A DNA stretch of 64,000 nucleotides, from NCBI RefSeq assembly GCF_027922425.1, contig NZ_BSFQ01000003.1:328063-392062 (forward strand), read 5' to 3'. Made by a program: the position numbers and the translations under genes. Below, in pieces: positions 1-8,811 of this stretch. The stretch is from Pseudonocardia halophobica (GTDB taxonomy: Bacteria > Actinomycetota > Actinomycetes > Mycobacteriales > Pseudonocardiaceae). The notes beneath the pieces were generated by a model. That model was not told where the DNA came from, did no database searches, and saw only the letters and a program-made list of their open reading frames with translations. Position 1 is the stretch's first letter, and every line of letters starts with the position of its first letter.

Positions 1-2003
1 CGGGTGCCCTCGGCCGTGCCCGGGTCGTCGAGCTGGGGCTTGGCCAGCTCGAGGTACCAGTCGCACAGCTCGTCCCACGTGAAGTGGTAGAGGCCCTCGG
101 TGGCCTTGGCGAACTGGAAGTCCTCGAGCAGCGCGTCCGTCTGCTCCCGGACCTCGCGCAGCCGCCCGAGGATCCAGCGGTCCGCGTCGGTCGGCTCGGT
201 GGGCAGCGGCAGGGCCGGGTCGGCGCCGTTGGCCTCCGCGAACCGGACGGCGTTCCACAGCTTGGTGGTGAAGTTGCGGGAGCCCGCGACCCACTCCGTG
301 GACAGCGACATGTCCGTGCCCGGGTTCGACCCGCGGGCGATGGTGAACCGCAGCGCGTCGGCCCCGTAGGCGTCGATCAGCTCGAGCGGGTCGATGACGT
401 TGCCCTTGGACTTCGACATCTTCTTGCCGTGCTCGTCGCGGATGAGCCCGTGCAGGTAGACGTGCTCGAACGGCGAGCGGCCCATCGCGTAGGTGCCGAA
501 CATCATCATCCGGACGACCCAGAAGAACAGGATGTCGTAGCCGGTGACCAGGACGGAGTTCGGGTAGTACCGCTCCAGGTCCGGGGTCTCGTCCGGCCAG
601 CCCAGCGTGGAGAACGGCCACAGGCCCGAGGAGAACCAGGTGTCGAGGACGTCCTCGTCCTGGCGCCAGCCCTCGCCGGTCGGGACCTCGTCGTCCGGCC
701 CGACACAGACCGTCTCGCCGCCGGGCCCGTACCAGACCGGGATGCGGTGGCCCCACCACAGCTGCCGGGAGATGCACCAGTCGTGCATGTTGTCGACCCA
801 GTCGAAGAACCGCGACGACATCTCCGGCGGGTGGATCTTCGTCTCGCCCGAGCGGACGGCGTCGCCCGACGCCTTGGCCAGGGACTCGACCCGGACGAAC
901 CACTGCAGCGACAGCCGCGGCTCGATCGGGACGCCGGTGCGCGAGTCGTGCCCGACGCTGTGGACGTACGGCCGCTTCTCCGCGACGATCCGGCCCTCGG
1001 CCCGCAGCTGCTCGCGGATGGCCTCGCGCGCCGCGAACCGGTCCATGCCGTCGTACGGGGTGCCCGAGTTCGCGATGACCCCGGACTCGTCCATGATCGT
1101 CGGCATCGGCAGGTCGTGCCGGCGGCCCATCTCGAAGTCGTTCGGGTCGTGCGCCGGGGTGATCTTGACGGCGCCGGAGCCGAACTCCGGGTCGACGTAC
1201 GGGTCGGCGATGACCGGGATGTCCCGCCCGGTGACGGGCATGCGGACGGTCCGGCCGACGAGGTGGGTGTACCGCTCGTCGTCCGGGTGGACCGCGACGG
1301 CCGTGTCGCCCAGCATCGTCTCGACGCGGGTGGTGGCGACGACGATCGAGTCCTCGCCGTCCCCGTAGCGCATCGAGACGAGCTCGCCCTCGACCTCCTT
1401 GTGGTCGACCTCGATGTCCGAGATGGCGCTCTGCAGCGCGGGCGACCAGTTGACCAGGCGCTCGGCCCGGTAGATCAGCCCCTCGTCGAACATCTTCTTG
1501 AAGACGGTCTGGACGGCGCGGGACAGGCCCTCGTCGAGCGTGAACCGCTCGCGCGTCCAGTCCACCCCGTCCCCGAGGCGCTTCATCTGACCCAGGATCG
1601 AGCCGCCCGACTCGGCCTTCCACTCCCAGACGCGCCGGACGAACTCCTCGCGCCCCAGCTCGCGGCGCCCCGGCTCGCCGGCCTCGGCCAGCCGGCGCTC
1701 GACGACGCTCTGGGTGGCGATGCCCGCGTGGTCCATGCCCGGCAGCCACAGCGCGTCGTACCCCTGCATGCGGCGTCGCCGGGTGAGGACGTCGATCAGG
1801 GTGTGGTCCATGGCGTGCCCGAGGTGCAGGCTCCCCGTGACGTTCGGCGGCGGGATGACGATGCAGTACGGCGGCTCGCCCGACGCCGGGTCCGCCTCGA
1901 AGTAGCCGCGGTCGACCCAGCGCCGGTACAGGACGCCCTCTACCTCCGCCGGGTTCCACTTCGGCGGGAGGGAGGTGGTGCGCGCTGGGAGGGTCTCGGT
2001 CAC
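1..2003 (-). CDS. valS: Valyl-tRNA synthetase, C-terminus cut by window edge
   Basis: Class I aminoacyl-tRNA synthetase that charges tRNA-Val in the cytoplasm. Reading leftwards from a GTG at 2003 gives about 667 residues. The HIGH motif appears as HLGH (residues 60-63), after the [10 protein letters not shown] segment, and the KMSKS loop is intact at residues 528-532 (about 405-420). The CP1 editing domain lies between them (segment [20 protein letters not shown]). About 200 C-terminal residues, covering the end of the anticodon-binding domain and the coiled-coil arm, lie outside the window. The GTG start is preferred because a -10 hexamer sits 7 nt upstream and there is no Shine-Dalgarno, so the mRNA is probably leaderless. 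valS is monocistronic at this end, with its promoter in the 77-bp gap before the next gene. Confidence 0.97.
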   Translation of the reverse strand, partial: MTETLPARTTSLPPKWNPAEVEGVLYRRWVDRGYFEADPASGEPPYCIVIPPPNVTGSLHLGHAMDHTLIDVLTRRRRMQGYDALWLPGMDHAGIATQSVVERRLAEAGEPGRRELGREEFVRRVWEWKAESGGSILGQMKRLGDGVDWTRERFTLDEGLSRAVQTVFKKMFDEGLIYRAERLVNWSPALQSAISDIEVDHKEVEGELVSMRYGDGEDSIVVATTRVETMLGDTAVAVHPDDERYTHLVGRTVRMPVTGRDIPVIADPYVDPEFGSGAVKITPAHDPNDFEMGRRHDLPMPTIMDESGVIANSGTPYDGMDRFAAREAIREQLRAEGRIVAEKRPYVHSVGHDSRTGVPIEPRLSLQWFVRVESLAKASGDAVRSGETKIHPPEMSSRFFDWVDNMHDWCISRQLWWGHRIPVWYGPGGETVCVGPDDEVPTGEGWRQDEDVLDTWFSSGLWPFSTLGWPDETPDLERYYPNSVLVTGYDILFFWVVRMMMFGTYAMGRSPFEHVYLHGLIRDEHGKKMSKSKGNVIDPLELIDAYGADALRFTIARGSNPGTDMSLSTEWVAGSRNFTTKLWNAVRFAEANGADPALPLPTEPTDADRWILGRLREVREQTDALLEDFQFAKATEGLYHFTWDELCDWYLELAKPQLDDPGTAEGT

Positions 2004-2010
2004 GCAGTCA

Positions 2011-2016
2011 AGTCTA
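2011..2016 (-). promoter_or_regulatory. -10 hexamer of valS, leaderless spacing
   Basis: TAGACT on the minus strand ends 7 nt before the GTG start. That would place the transcription start at or beside the first base of the start codon. GGAAAC lies about 17 nt further upstream and may serve as the -35. Confidence 0.5.
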
Positions 2017-2080
2017 CGAGCCGGGTACGACACGTTTCCGGGGGTGGGTCGCGCCCCGGCACGCCCGGTCGTCGCGCCGA

Positions 2081-2821
2081 TCAGCGGCCCCGCAGCGGCA
2101 GGAACACGACGTGCAGGTGCGCGAACCCGAGCACCGGGGCGAGCGCGCGGGCGCGGACCAGGCCGGGGTCGAGCGCGCGGACGGTGCCGCTGGTGGGCTC
2201 GTAGACCCGCCAGGTGCCGTCGTCGGCGATCCGCAGGGCGAGGCAGTAGTGCCGCGGCACCAGCGACCCGACGAGCAGCGGGACGGGCCGGCGGGCGGCC
2301 AGGGCCGCCTCGACCTCCCGGATCGCCGTGTCGACGTCCGTCGCCGAGGCGTCGTCGACGAACCGGATGCGGTAGCGGCCCGCGCCCGGGGCGTGGGTGT
2401 GCAGCCAGCGCAGGAAGCCCCACGGCGTGGTGCCCAGCGCTCGCGGCCAGAGCCGGTTGGTCGCGGCGTGGATCTCGCGCTGGCGCGCGTCGTAGCGGGC
2501 GGCGAAGCCGCGGACGATGCCGCTCGCGTCCGTCTCCCGCAGCTCCAGCTTCTCCAGCTCGGCGGGATCGGCCCAGGTGGCGAGGGCGAGGAGCACGGCG
2601 CTGCCGCACGTGGTGCCGTCGACCTGGTCGAGCCGGGTGCCCGCGTGCCGCTGCTCCCCCAGCGCCTCGCCGATCAGCGGCCGGCGCTCGCCGGACAGGA
2701 CCTTCACGGCAGCGACGGGCACCGGCACGGGCCGCGAGACCAGCCGTTGCGCCGCCCTCCCGATCGCCGACACCGTCCGCACGCGGTCACGGTAGCGCGC
2801 GGCGGCGGGCGGGCGGCTCAC
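2081..2821 (-). CDS. Papain/C39-like cysteine peptidase-fold protein, function unknown
   Basis: 246 residues that I do not recognise as a named family. The layout is that of a papain-like fold. A candidate nucleophile Cys72 sits in [13 protein letters not shown] at the start of a helix. His191 lies in [11 protein letters not shown] at the start of a strand, followed after about 17 residues by YEPTSG, where C39-type enzymes usually have an Asp-Pro. Here that position is Glu208, so activity is uncertain. No signal peptide or membrane segment is visible; the N-terminus is Arg/Val-rich. It stands alone between valS and a divergent PPOX gene, with no ABC transporter or bacteriocin-like partner nearby. 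It could instead be a non-catalytic C39-like domain or a transglutaminase-like protein. Confidence 0.6.
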   Translation of the reverse strand: MSRPPAAARYRDRVRTVSAIGRAAQRLVSRPVPVPVAAVKVLSGERRPLIGEALGEQRHAGTRLDQVDGTTCGSAVLLALATWADPAELEKLELRETDASGIVRGFAARYDARQREIHAATNRLWPRALGTTPWGFLRWLHTHAPGAGRYRIRFVDDASATDVDTAIREVEAALAARRPVPLLVGSLVPRHYCLALRIADDGTWRVYEPTSGTVRALDPGLVRARALAPVLGFAHLHVVFLPLRGR

Positions 2822-2912
2822 GCCGGGCGCCGGTCGGCCGCACCCGTCGCCGGCGCGCGCACCACCGTCCGGGCGGCCCCGAGCGGGGCGGGCGGTCGTC
2901 CGGTTCCCGATC

Positions 2913-2918
2913 TAGGTT
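2913..2918 (+). promoter_or_regulatory. -10 hexamer, leaderless spacing
   Basis: TAGGTT ends 6 nt before the ATG of the PPOX gene at 2925. No Shine-Dalgarno lies between them, so the transcript is likely leaderless. Confidence 0.5.
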
Positions 2919-2924
2919 GGCCGC

Positions 2925-3350
2925 ATGAGCGCAGAGCTGACCCCGGAGATCGTCGAGTTCCTCAACCACGGCACCCGCACCGGGGTGCTCGCCTGGACGG
3001 CGGCGGACGGCCGCCCGCTGGCCGCCCCGGTCTGGTTCCTGGTCGAGGACGGCACGCTGATCTTCAACACCGGGCGGGACACGGCGAAGGGGCGGGCGCT
3101 CGCCCGCGACCCGCGGGTCGCGCTGGCGGTCGACCTGCCGGCGCCGCCGTACGCGTTCGTGCAGGTCCAGGGCGTGGCGGAGACGAGCGAGGACCCCGCC
3201 GAGCTGCTCCGGACCGCCACCGCGCTGGGCGGGCGCTACATGGGCGCCGACCGCGCGGAGGAGTTCGGGAAGCGCAACGGGGTCCCCGGGGAACTCCTGG
3301 TCCGGGTGCGCCCGACCAAGGTCCTGGCGCACCTGGACGTGTCGGGCTAA
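2925..3350 (+). CDS. PPOX-class F420/FMN-dependent oxidoreductase
   Basis: 141 residues with the split beta-barrel of the pyridoxamine-5'-phosphate oxidase superfamily: the N-terminal segment VLAWTAADGRPLAAPVWFLVEDGTLIFNTG, then the conserved TAKGRALARDPRVALAVD, then a C-terminal VRVRPTKVLAH strand. Small actinobacterial members of this shape usually use F420H2 or FMN to reduce or bind unsaturated substrates; the natural substrate is not known. The gene ends tail-to-tail with the next gene, overlapping by 4 bp. It is the first of four flavin or deazaflavin split-barrel proteins in the window. Confidence 0.85.
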   Translation: MSAELTPEIVEFLNHGTRTGVLAWTAADGRPLAAPVWFLVEDGTLIFNTGRDTAKGRALARDPRVALAVDLPAPPYAFVQVQGVAETSEDPAELLRTATALGGRYMGADRAEEFGKRNGVPGELLVRVRPTKVLAHLDVSG

Positions 3351-3655
3351 CCGCGGTTGTCGGGGTCGTTCGACGGGACACCGCGCTCGGTGTCGGCGTC
3401 CCAGCCCTCGGCGAGGGCGGAGATCTTCTGCGCGTAGTCCGCGGCGGCGACCTGCGGCTCCTGCGCCCGGCCCGCGGCGACCCCGATCAGGAACGCCGTC
3501 ACCGGCGCGGCCGGCCGGCTCACGCCGTGCGCGACGTCCGACGTCAGGTCGAGCACGGCGTCCACGCTCTTCTCGCTGTCCACCTGACCCTCGAGCCCCA
3601 GCTCGCGGGACACGGCGGTGATCCACTCCGACATGGCCTTCGCGTCGTCACTCAC
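3347..3655 (-). CDS. DUF6457 small protein, molybdenum-cofactor associated
   Basis: 102 residues, helical and acidic. The pattern MSEWITAVSRELGL, then VLDLTSDVAHGVSRPAAPVTAFLIGVAAG, then YAQKISALAEGW matches DUF6457. From memory, that family occurs alone or fused behind MobA-type molybdopterin guanylyltransferases near formate dehydrogenases. No mobA or fdh gene is in view. It precedes the OFA-type transporter genes on the same strand; the 45-bp gap to the small subunit gene shows no strong terminator. The function is not established. Confidence 0.6.
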   Translation of the reverse strand: MSDDAKAMSEWITAVSRELGLEGQVDSEKSVDAVLDLTSDVAHGVSRPAAPVTAFLIGVAAGRAQEPQVAAADYAQKISALAEGWDADTERGVPSNDPDNRG

Positions 3656-3700
3656 GGCGGGAAGGTACCCCGGCGCACCGCGGCCGAACCCCCGTGCGGG

Positions 3701-3838
3701 TCAGCCGGAGAACAAGGCGGGGATCTTCGTGAGCAGCGCGATCAGGCCGTACAGGAAGGGCGCCGCCACCCACACCCACGCCAGGACGACGAGGGCGACG
3801 GGCGGGCCACCCGTGCGGTCCGGTGTGCTCGCGCTCAT
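3701..3838 (-). CDS. MFS transporter small subunit, 45 aa
   Basis: A 45-residue protein with a single hydrophobic segment, roughly VALVVLAWVWVAAPFLYGLI, and a short basic or polar N-terminus. Its ATG overlaps the TGA of the upstream carrier gene (ATGA at 3838-3835), so the two are translationally coupled. Tiny membrane proteins of this sort are repeatedly found directly after OFA-type MFS genes in actinobacteria and are annotated as MFS transporter small subunit. What it does for the carrier is unknown; assembly or stability is a guess. Confidence 0.75.
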   Translation of the reverse strand: MSASTPDRTGGPPVALVVLAWVWVAAPFLYGLIALLTKIPALFSG

Positions 3839-5214
3839 GTGCGTGCCTCCTCCTCGCTCCGTGCCGCCCGCTCGGGCTCGTGCCACTTGTCGGCGACCGG
3901 CCGCACCAGCTCGTTCGCGACGAAGCCGAGGACCAGCAGCACGATCATCACCAGGAAGGCGGGCGTGTACTTCGACGGGCCGGCGACGTCCGAGCGGGCG
4001 TCGGCGATCGCGTTGACGATGATCGGCCCGAGGACGCCGGCCGTGGACCAGGCCGTGAGCAGCCGGCCGTGGATGGCGCCGACCTGGTAGGTGCCGAACA
4101 GGTCGCGCAGGTACGCCGGGATCGTCGAGAAGCCGGCGCCGTAGAACGACAGGATCAGCATCGTGCAGATCAGGAAGACGGCCTTGTTGCCCTCGCCGAT
4201 GAACGTCAGCGCCAGGTAGAGCAGCGCGCCGACGCCCAGGTAGAGCCGGTAGATGTTCTTGCGGCCGATGAGGTCCGAGACCGTGGACCACACGAACCGG
4301 CCGAGCATGTTGGCCAGCGACAGGATCGACACGAACGCCGTGGCCGCGGCGGCGAGCGTCTGCGCCGGCGAGGCGTCGCGGAAGAAGTCCTGGTAGATCG
4401 GGTTCGCCTTCTCCAGGATGCCGATCCCAGCGGTCACGTTGAAGCAGAGCACGATCCACAGCAGCCAGAACTGCGGCGTCTTGATGGCGTTCGCGGCGGA
4501 GACGCTCGCGGTGCTGACCATCGCCCGCGCCTTCTGCTTCGCCGGGTCCCACCCCGCGGGCTTCCAGTCGGCGGCCGGGACGCGGATGAGCAGCCAGCCC
4601 ATCGTCATGAAGACCGCGTAGACCACGCCGTGGATGAGGAAGGCCAGCGCGATGCCGTTCGGGTTCGGGTCGTTACCGGTGGCGCCGAAGGCCGACAGCA
4701 TCGACGCGGTCCACGGGTTGGCGATCAGCGCGCCGCCGCCGAAGCCCATGATCGCGATGCCGGTCGCCAGGCCGGGCCGGTCCGGGAACCACTTGATCAG
4801 CGTGGACACGGGCGAGATGTAGCCGATGCCCAGCCCGATCCCGCCGATGCCGCCGTACCCCACGACGACCAGCCAGTACTGACCCAGCCAGATGCCGAGG
4901 GCCGAGACCAGGAAGCCGGTGGCGAAACAGGCCGACGCGACGGCCATCGCCCAGCGCGGGCCGTTCGTGTCGACCTTCGTGCCGAACACCGCCGCGGAGA
5001 TGCCGAGCATGACGATGCCCAGGGTGAACGGCAGCGCGCTGAGCACGCCGCTGATGTCCAGGCCCTTCTCGAGGGAGCCCTTGAACGCGCTCCACGCGTA
5101 GACCTGGCCGATCGCGAGGTGGATCGACAGCGCAGCGGGCGGGACCAGCCAGCGGCTCCAGCCCGGTGGGGCGACGATCCGTTCCCGCGAGAGGAACCCC
5201 GGCGTTCCCGACAT
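3835..5214 (-). CDS. OFA-family MFS transporter (oxalate/formate antiporter type)
   Basis: 459 residues with 12 predicted membrane helices, starting with a Trp-rich N-terminus (GWSRWLVPPAALSIHLAIGQVYAWSAF) typical of the oxalate:formate antiporter family. The GPRWAMAV loop after helix 2, the long central loop rich in charged residues around 205-235, and the DLIGRKNIYRLYLG loop between helices 8 and 9 all fit. The ATG at 5214 is chosen for its strong GGAGGTGG Shine-Dalgarno. Substrates in this family are small carboxylates (oxalate, formate, pyruvate); which one applies here cannot be read from sequence. A class III CoA-transferase is divergently transcribed 128 bp away, which makes a monocarboxylate or dicarboxylate plausible. 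Confidence 0.9.
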   Translation of the reverse strand: MSGTPGFLSRERIVAPPGWSRWLVPPAALSIHLAIGQVYAWSAFKGSLEKGLDISGVLSALPFTLGIVMLGISAAVFGTKVDTNGPRWAMAVASACFATGFLVSALGIWLGQYWLVVVGYGGIGGIGLGIGYISPVSTLIKWFPDRPGLATGIAIMGFGGGALIANPWTASMLSAFGATGNDPNPNGIALAFLIHGVVYAVFMTMGWLLIRVPAADWKPAGWDPAKQKARAMVSTASVSAANAIKTPQFWLLWIVLCFNVTAGIGILEKANPIYQDFFRDASPAQTLAAAATAFVSILSLANMLGRFVWSTVSDLIGRKNIYRLYLGVGALLYLALTFIGEGNKAVFLICTMLILSFYGAGFSTIPAYLRDLFGTYQVGAIHGRLLTAWSTAGVLGPIIVNAIADARSDVAGPSKYTPAFLVMIVLLVLGFVANELVRPVADKWHEPERAARSEEEART

Positions 5215-5243
5215 GCGACCACCTCCGTGCCTGTGCGGGCCGA

Positions 5244-5272
5244 ACCGTATGTCGCGGTACTTGACGCGGCAA
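5244..5272 (-). promoter_or_regulatory. Promoter of the OFA transporter operon
   Basis: On the minus strand TTGCCG (-35, 5272-5267) and TACGGT (-10, 5249-5244) are separated by exactly 17 bp. The predicted transcript start leaves a leader of about 23 nt containing the GGAGGTGG ribosome-binding site. Confidence 0.55.
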
Positions 5273-5342
5273 TTCCAGGCATTCCCCCTCGGCACGGCGG
5301 CCAACCCTCGGGCCCGTGCCCCTCGTGTGGTGGAGTGGACGG

Positions 5343-6515
5343 GTGAGTGCACCGCTGACCGGGATCCGCGTGGTGTCCTTCGACCACGCCGTCTCCGTGC
5401 CCTACGCCGGGCGGCTGCTCGCCGACCTCGGCGCCGACGTCGTCAAGGTCGAGCGGCCGGGCGGCGGCGACTTCGCCCGCGGCTACGACGCGGCCTGCGG
5501 CGACGTCTCCTCGTACTTCGCGTGGATCAACCGTGGCAAGCGCTCCGTGGTGCTCGACCTCAAGTCGGCCGACGGGCTCGCCGCGGCGCACCGGCTCGTC
5601 GACACCGCCGACGTCGTGCTGGCCAACCTCGGTCCCGGCGCCACCGCCCGGCTCGGGCTCGACGGCGACAGCCTCCGCGGCCGTCGGCCCTCGCTGATCA
5701 CCTGCGAGCTGTCCGGGTACGGCGAGGGCGGGCCCGCCGCCGGCCGCAAGGCCTACGACGCGCTCATCCAGTCCGAGGCCGGTCTGCTCGAGCTGACCGG
5801 TGACGGCGACGTGACCGCCCGGGCCGGCATCTCCGTCGCCGACATCGCGGCCGGGGTGCAGGTCCAGTCCGCGGTGCTGGCGGCGCTGTTCCACCGCGAG
5901 CGCACCGGCGAGGGCGCCACGCTGCGGATCTCGCTGCTCGAGGCGCTCACCGAGTGGATGCACCAGCCGATGCTGTACGCGCTCGGCACCGGGCGGGCGC
6001 CGGCGCGCTCCGGCGGCCACCACCCCTCGATCGCGCCGTACGGCCCCTTCCCGTGCGCCGACGGCGCCGTGCACCTCGCCGTGCAGAACGAGCGGGAGTG
6101 GCTGCGGCTCTGCACGACCGTGCTCGGCGACCCGGCGGTCGCGGTCGACGAGCGCTTCGCCTCGGTGCGGGCGCGGGTGGAGCACCGCGACGCGCTGCAC
6201 GACCTCCTGCACGCCCGCTTCGCCGGGCTCACGCAGGAGCGGCTCGGCGCGCTGCTCGACGAGGCCGACATCGCCTGGTCCGCGGTCGGGCACGTCGCCG
6301 AGCTCCCCCGGCACCCGCAGCTCGTCGCCCGCGCCCGGTTCGTCGGCGTGCCGGTGCCCGGGGGCGAGGCGGTGCCCATGGCCGTGCCGCCCGTCGACTC
6401 CAGCGCCTGGCCCCCGCCGCTCGACGCCGAGGTCCCCGCCCTGGGCGCCCACACCGCCGAGGTCCTCGCCGAGCTCGGCTACACGCCCGAGGAGATCGAG
6501 AAGCTGAGCGCCTGA
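5343..6515 (+). CDS. CaiB/BaiF (class III) CoA-transferase
   Basis: 390 residues, the usual size for formyl-CoA:oxalate CoA-transferase, CaiB and alpha-methylacyl-CoA racemase relatives. Conserved blocks are VVSFDHAVSVPYAGRLLADLGADVVKVE at the N-terminus, FAWINRGKRSVVLDL near 60, and GRKAYDALIQSEAGLLELTG. In the last of these, Asp139 falls where the family has its catalytic aspartate. The C-terminal portion carries the HPQLVARARF segment. The GTG at 5343 is chosen because the homologous region begins right after it and GGAG lies about 8 nt upstream. The specific acyl-CoA pair is unknown. The divergent OFA transporter suggests a carboxylate taken up and then activated. Confidence 0.88.
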   Translation: MSAPLTGIRVVSFDHAVSVPYAGRLLADLGADVVKVERPGGGDFARGYDAACGDVSSYFAWINRGKRSVVLDLKSADGLAAAHRLVDTADVVLANLGPGATARLGLDGDSLRGRRPSLITCELSGYGEGGPAAGRKAYDALIQSEAGLLELTGDGDVTARAGISVADIAAGVQVQSAVLAALFHRERTGEGATLRISLLEALTEWMHQPMLYALGTGRAPARSGGHHPSIAPYGPFPCADGAVHLAVQNEREWLRLCTTVLGDPAVAVDERFASVRARVEHRDALHDLLHARFAGLTQERLGALLDEADIAWSAVGHVAELPRHPQLVARARFVGVPVPGGEAVPMAVPPVDSSAWPPPLDAEVPALGAHTAEVLAELGYTPEEIEKLSA

Positions 6516-6520
6516 GCAGC

Positions 6521-6595
6521 GCACCATGATCGCCGAGAGTGTGCGGTGACGGCTGCCCCGGCAGCCCTCACTGCACGCAGAGACCGATCATGTGC
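6521..6595 (+). terminator. Long hairpin after the CoA-transferase gene
   Basis: Nested inverted repeats: GCACCATGATCG pairs with CGATCATGTGC, then GTGCGGTGA with TCACTGCAC, then GGCTGC with GCAGCC around a CCCG loop. Mismatches are few. It begins 6 bp after the stop codon and probably acts as a terminator for the convergent genes. Confidence 0.55.
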
Positions 6596-6615
6596 CGGGC
6601 GGGCGGCCCGAGAAC

Positions 6616-6652
6616 GCGGAACGCCCGCCCTCGGGGAGGGCGGGCGTTCCGC
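6616..6652 (-). terminator. Terminator of clpX
   Basis: Perfect 16-bp stem (GCGGAACGCCCGCCCT and its complement) around a CGGGG loop, 12 bp beyond the clpX stop codon. Confidence 0.8.
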
Positions 6653-6664
6653 GGTAGGTGTCGC

Positions 6665-7942
6665 TCAGGCGGAGCGCTCGCCCCGCTCCCGGCGCTGCGG
6701 GCGCCGGGGCACGATCGTCGGGTTGACGTTCTCCTTCACCGTCTCCTCGGTCACGACCACCTTCGCCACGTCCGTGCGGCTCGGGATGTCGTACATGACG
6801 GGGAGGAGCACCTCCTCCATGATCGCGCGGAGGCCGCGGGCGCCGGTGCCCCGCAGGATCGCCTGGTCGGCGACCGCCTCGAGCGCGTCGTCCGTGAACT
6901 CGAGCTCGACGCCGTCCATCTCGAAGAGCTTGCGGTACTGCTTGACCAGCGCGTTGCGCGGCTCGGTCAGGATCTTGACCAGGGCGTCCTTGTCGAGCGA
7001 CGTCACCGAGGCCACGACCGGGAGCCGGCCGATGAACTCGGGGATCAGCCCGAACTTGATGAGGTCCTCGGGCATGGTGTCCGCGAAGCTCTCGGAGTTG
7101 TCCAGGTCCGACTTCGAGCGGATCTCCGCGCCGAAGCCCAGCCCGCGCCGGCCGACCCGGTCCGAGATGATCTTCTCGAGGCCCGCGAACGCACCCGCCA
7201 CGATGAACAGCACGTTCGTCGTGTCGATCTGGATGAACTCCTGGTGCGGGTGCTTGCGCCCGCCCTGCGGCGGCACCGAGGCGGTGGTGCCCTCGAGGAT
7301 CTTCAGCAGCGCCTGCTGCACGCCCTCGCCGGAGACGTCCCGGGTGATCGACGGGTTCTCCGACTTGCGGGCGATCTTGTCGACCTCGTCGATGTAGATG
7401 ATCCCGGTCTCGGCCCGCTTGACGTCGTAGTCCGCCGCCTGGATGAGCTTGAGCAGGATGTTCTCGACGTCCTCGCCGACGTACCCGGCCTCGGTCAGCG
7501 CCGTGGCGTCCGCGATCGCGAACGGCACGTTCAGCAGCTTGGCGAGGGTCTGCGCGAGGTAGGTCTTGCCGCAACCGGTCGGACCGAGCATGAGGATGTT
7601 CGACTTGGCCAGCTCGACGCCGTCGCCGTCGCCCCGGGCCCGGTCGCCCGCCTGGATGCGCTTGTAGTGGTTGTAGACCGCCACCGAGAGCGTGCGCTTG
7701 GTGGCCGACTGCCCGACGACGTACTGGTCGAGGAACTCGTGGATCTCGGCGGGCTTGGGCAGCTCGTCGAGCTTCACGTCGCCGGTCTCGGCGAGCTCCT
7801 CCTCGATGATCTCGTTGCAGAGATCGATGCACTCGTCGCAGATGTAGACGCCGGGCCCGGCGATGAGCTTCTTGACCTGCTTCTGACTCTTCCCGCAGAA
7901 AGAGCACTTCAGCAGGTCACCGCCGTCACCGATGCGTGCCAT
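6665..7942 (-). CDS. clpX: ATP-dependent Clp protease ATP-binding subunit ClpX
   Basis: 425-residue AAA+ unfoldase that recognises, unfolds and threads substrates into the ClpP1P2 chamber. The N-terminal zinc-binding domain has Cys13, Cys16, Cys35 and Cys38. Walker A is GPTGCGKT (120-127), the GYVG pore loop is at 153-156, Walker B is IIYIDE (181-186), and the LGF loop that docks to ClpP is present in [10 protein letters not shown]. Sensor and lid segments follow. The start at 7942 ([15 protein letters not shown]) matches the conserved N-terminus of actinobacterial ClpX. It lies 239 bp downstream of clpP2 beyond a strong terminator, so it has its own transcription unit. Confidence 0.98.
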   Translation of the reverse strand: MARIGDGGDLLKCSFCGKSQKQVKKLIAGPGVYICDECIDLCNEIIEEELAETGDVKLDELPKPAEIHEFLDQYVVGQSATKRTLSVAVYNHYKRIQAGDRARGDGDGVELAKSNILMLGPTGCGKTYLAQTLAKLLNVPFAIADATALTEAGYVGEDVENILLKLIQAADYDVKRAETGIIYIDEVDKIARKSENPSITRDVSGEGVQQALLKILEGTTASVPPQGGRKHPHQEFIQIDTTNVLFIVAGAFAGLEKIISDRVGRRGLGFGAEIRSKSDLDNSESFADTMPEDLIKFGLIPEFIGRLPVVASVTSLDKDALVKILTEPRNALVKQYRKLFEMDGVELEFTDDALEAVADQAILRGTGARGLRAIMEEVLLPVMYDIPSRTDVAKVVVTEETVKENVNPTIVPRRPQRRERGERSA

Positions 7943-8108
7943 GAGTGCAGCCCCAGTCCCATCCGGCCCGCCCTCGTCCGGGCGTGCCCACGTCGTCATG
8001 ACGGTACCTGCCGGAGCCCCTCGCTGCGAAGGATCGCGGCGACCTGTCGGAATCGGGTCGGCAGGCGGTCGTTATGCGTTCACCCCGCAACTGGTGCGGG
8101 AGGTGCGG

Positions 8109-8146
8109 GGTGCACCGGGGCCGTCCTGCGACGGCCCCGGTGCACC
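8109..8146 (-). terminator. Terminator of the clpP1-clpP2 operon
   Basis: Perfect 17-bp GC-rich stem with the 4-nt loop CTGC, 36 bp after the clpP2 stop codon. It separates the clpP operon from clpX in the 239-bp gap 7943-8181. Confidence 0.8.
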
Positions 8147-8181
8147 GACGGCGGTGCGGGTGCTCGCGTGGCGAGCACCGC

Positions 8182-8811
8182 TCAGCCGACCGCGGACAGC
8201 TTCCGGCTCTGGATGATCTCGTCGACGATCCCGTACTCCTTGGCCTCCTCGGCCGTGAGGATCCGGTCCCGCTCGATGTCGTCGTGCACCTGCTCGGGCG
8301 TGCGCCCGCTGTGCCGCGCGAGGGTGCTCTCCAGCAGCTTGCGCATGCGGGTGATCTCGGCGGCCTGGATCTCCAGGTCGGACACCTGGCCGTAGAAGCC
8401 CTCGGTGGCCGGCTGGTGGATCAGGATGCGCGCGTTCTGCACCGCGAGGCGCCGCCCCGGGGTGCCCGCCGCCAGCAGCACGGCCGCGGCCGACGCCGCC
8501 TGCCCGAGGCAGACGGTCTGGATGTCGGGGCGGATGAACTGCATGGTGTCGTAGATCGCCATCAGCGACGTGAACGAGCCGCCGGGCGAGTTGATGTACA
8601 TCGAGATCTCGCGGTCCGGGTCCGCGGACTCGAGGCAGAGCAGCTGCGCCATGACGTCGTTCGCCGAGGCGTCGTCGATCTGCACCCCGAGGAAGATGAT
8701 GCGCTCCTCGAAGAGCTTGTTGTACGGGTTCGACTCCTTGACCCCGTAGCTCGTGCGCTCCACGAAGGAGGGCAGCACGTACCGGCTCTCCGGCATCCGG
8801 AATCCACTCAC
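8182..8811 (-). CDS. clpP2: Clp protease proteolytic subunit ClpP2
   Basis: 209 residues. It matches actinobacterial ClpP2 closely ([20 protein letters not shown], then [12 protein letters not shown]). The catalytic triad is Ser107 in GQAASAA, His132 in LIHQP and Asp182 in [11 protein letters not shown], with the family's usual spacing. It forms a hetero-tetradecamer with ClpP1. The chosen GTG start at 8811 overlaps the clpP1 stop (GTGA), which implies translational coupling. The ATG at 8796 (MPESRYV) is the alternative. In mycobacteria ClpP2 is the ring that docks ClpX. Confidence 0.97.
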   Translation of the reverse strand: MSGFRMPESRYVLPSFVERTSYGVKESNPYNKLFEERIIFLGVQIDDASANDVMAQLLCLESADPDREISMYINSPGGSFTSLMAIYDTMQFIRPDIQTVCLGQAASAAAVLLAAGTPGRRLAVQNARILIHQPATEGFYGQVSDLEIQAAEITRMRKLLESTLARHSGRTPEQVHDDIERDRILTAEEAKEYGIVDEIIQSRKLSAVG

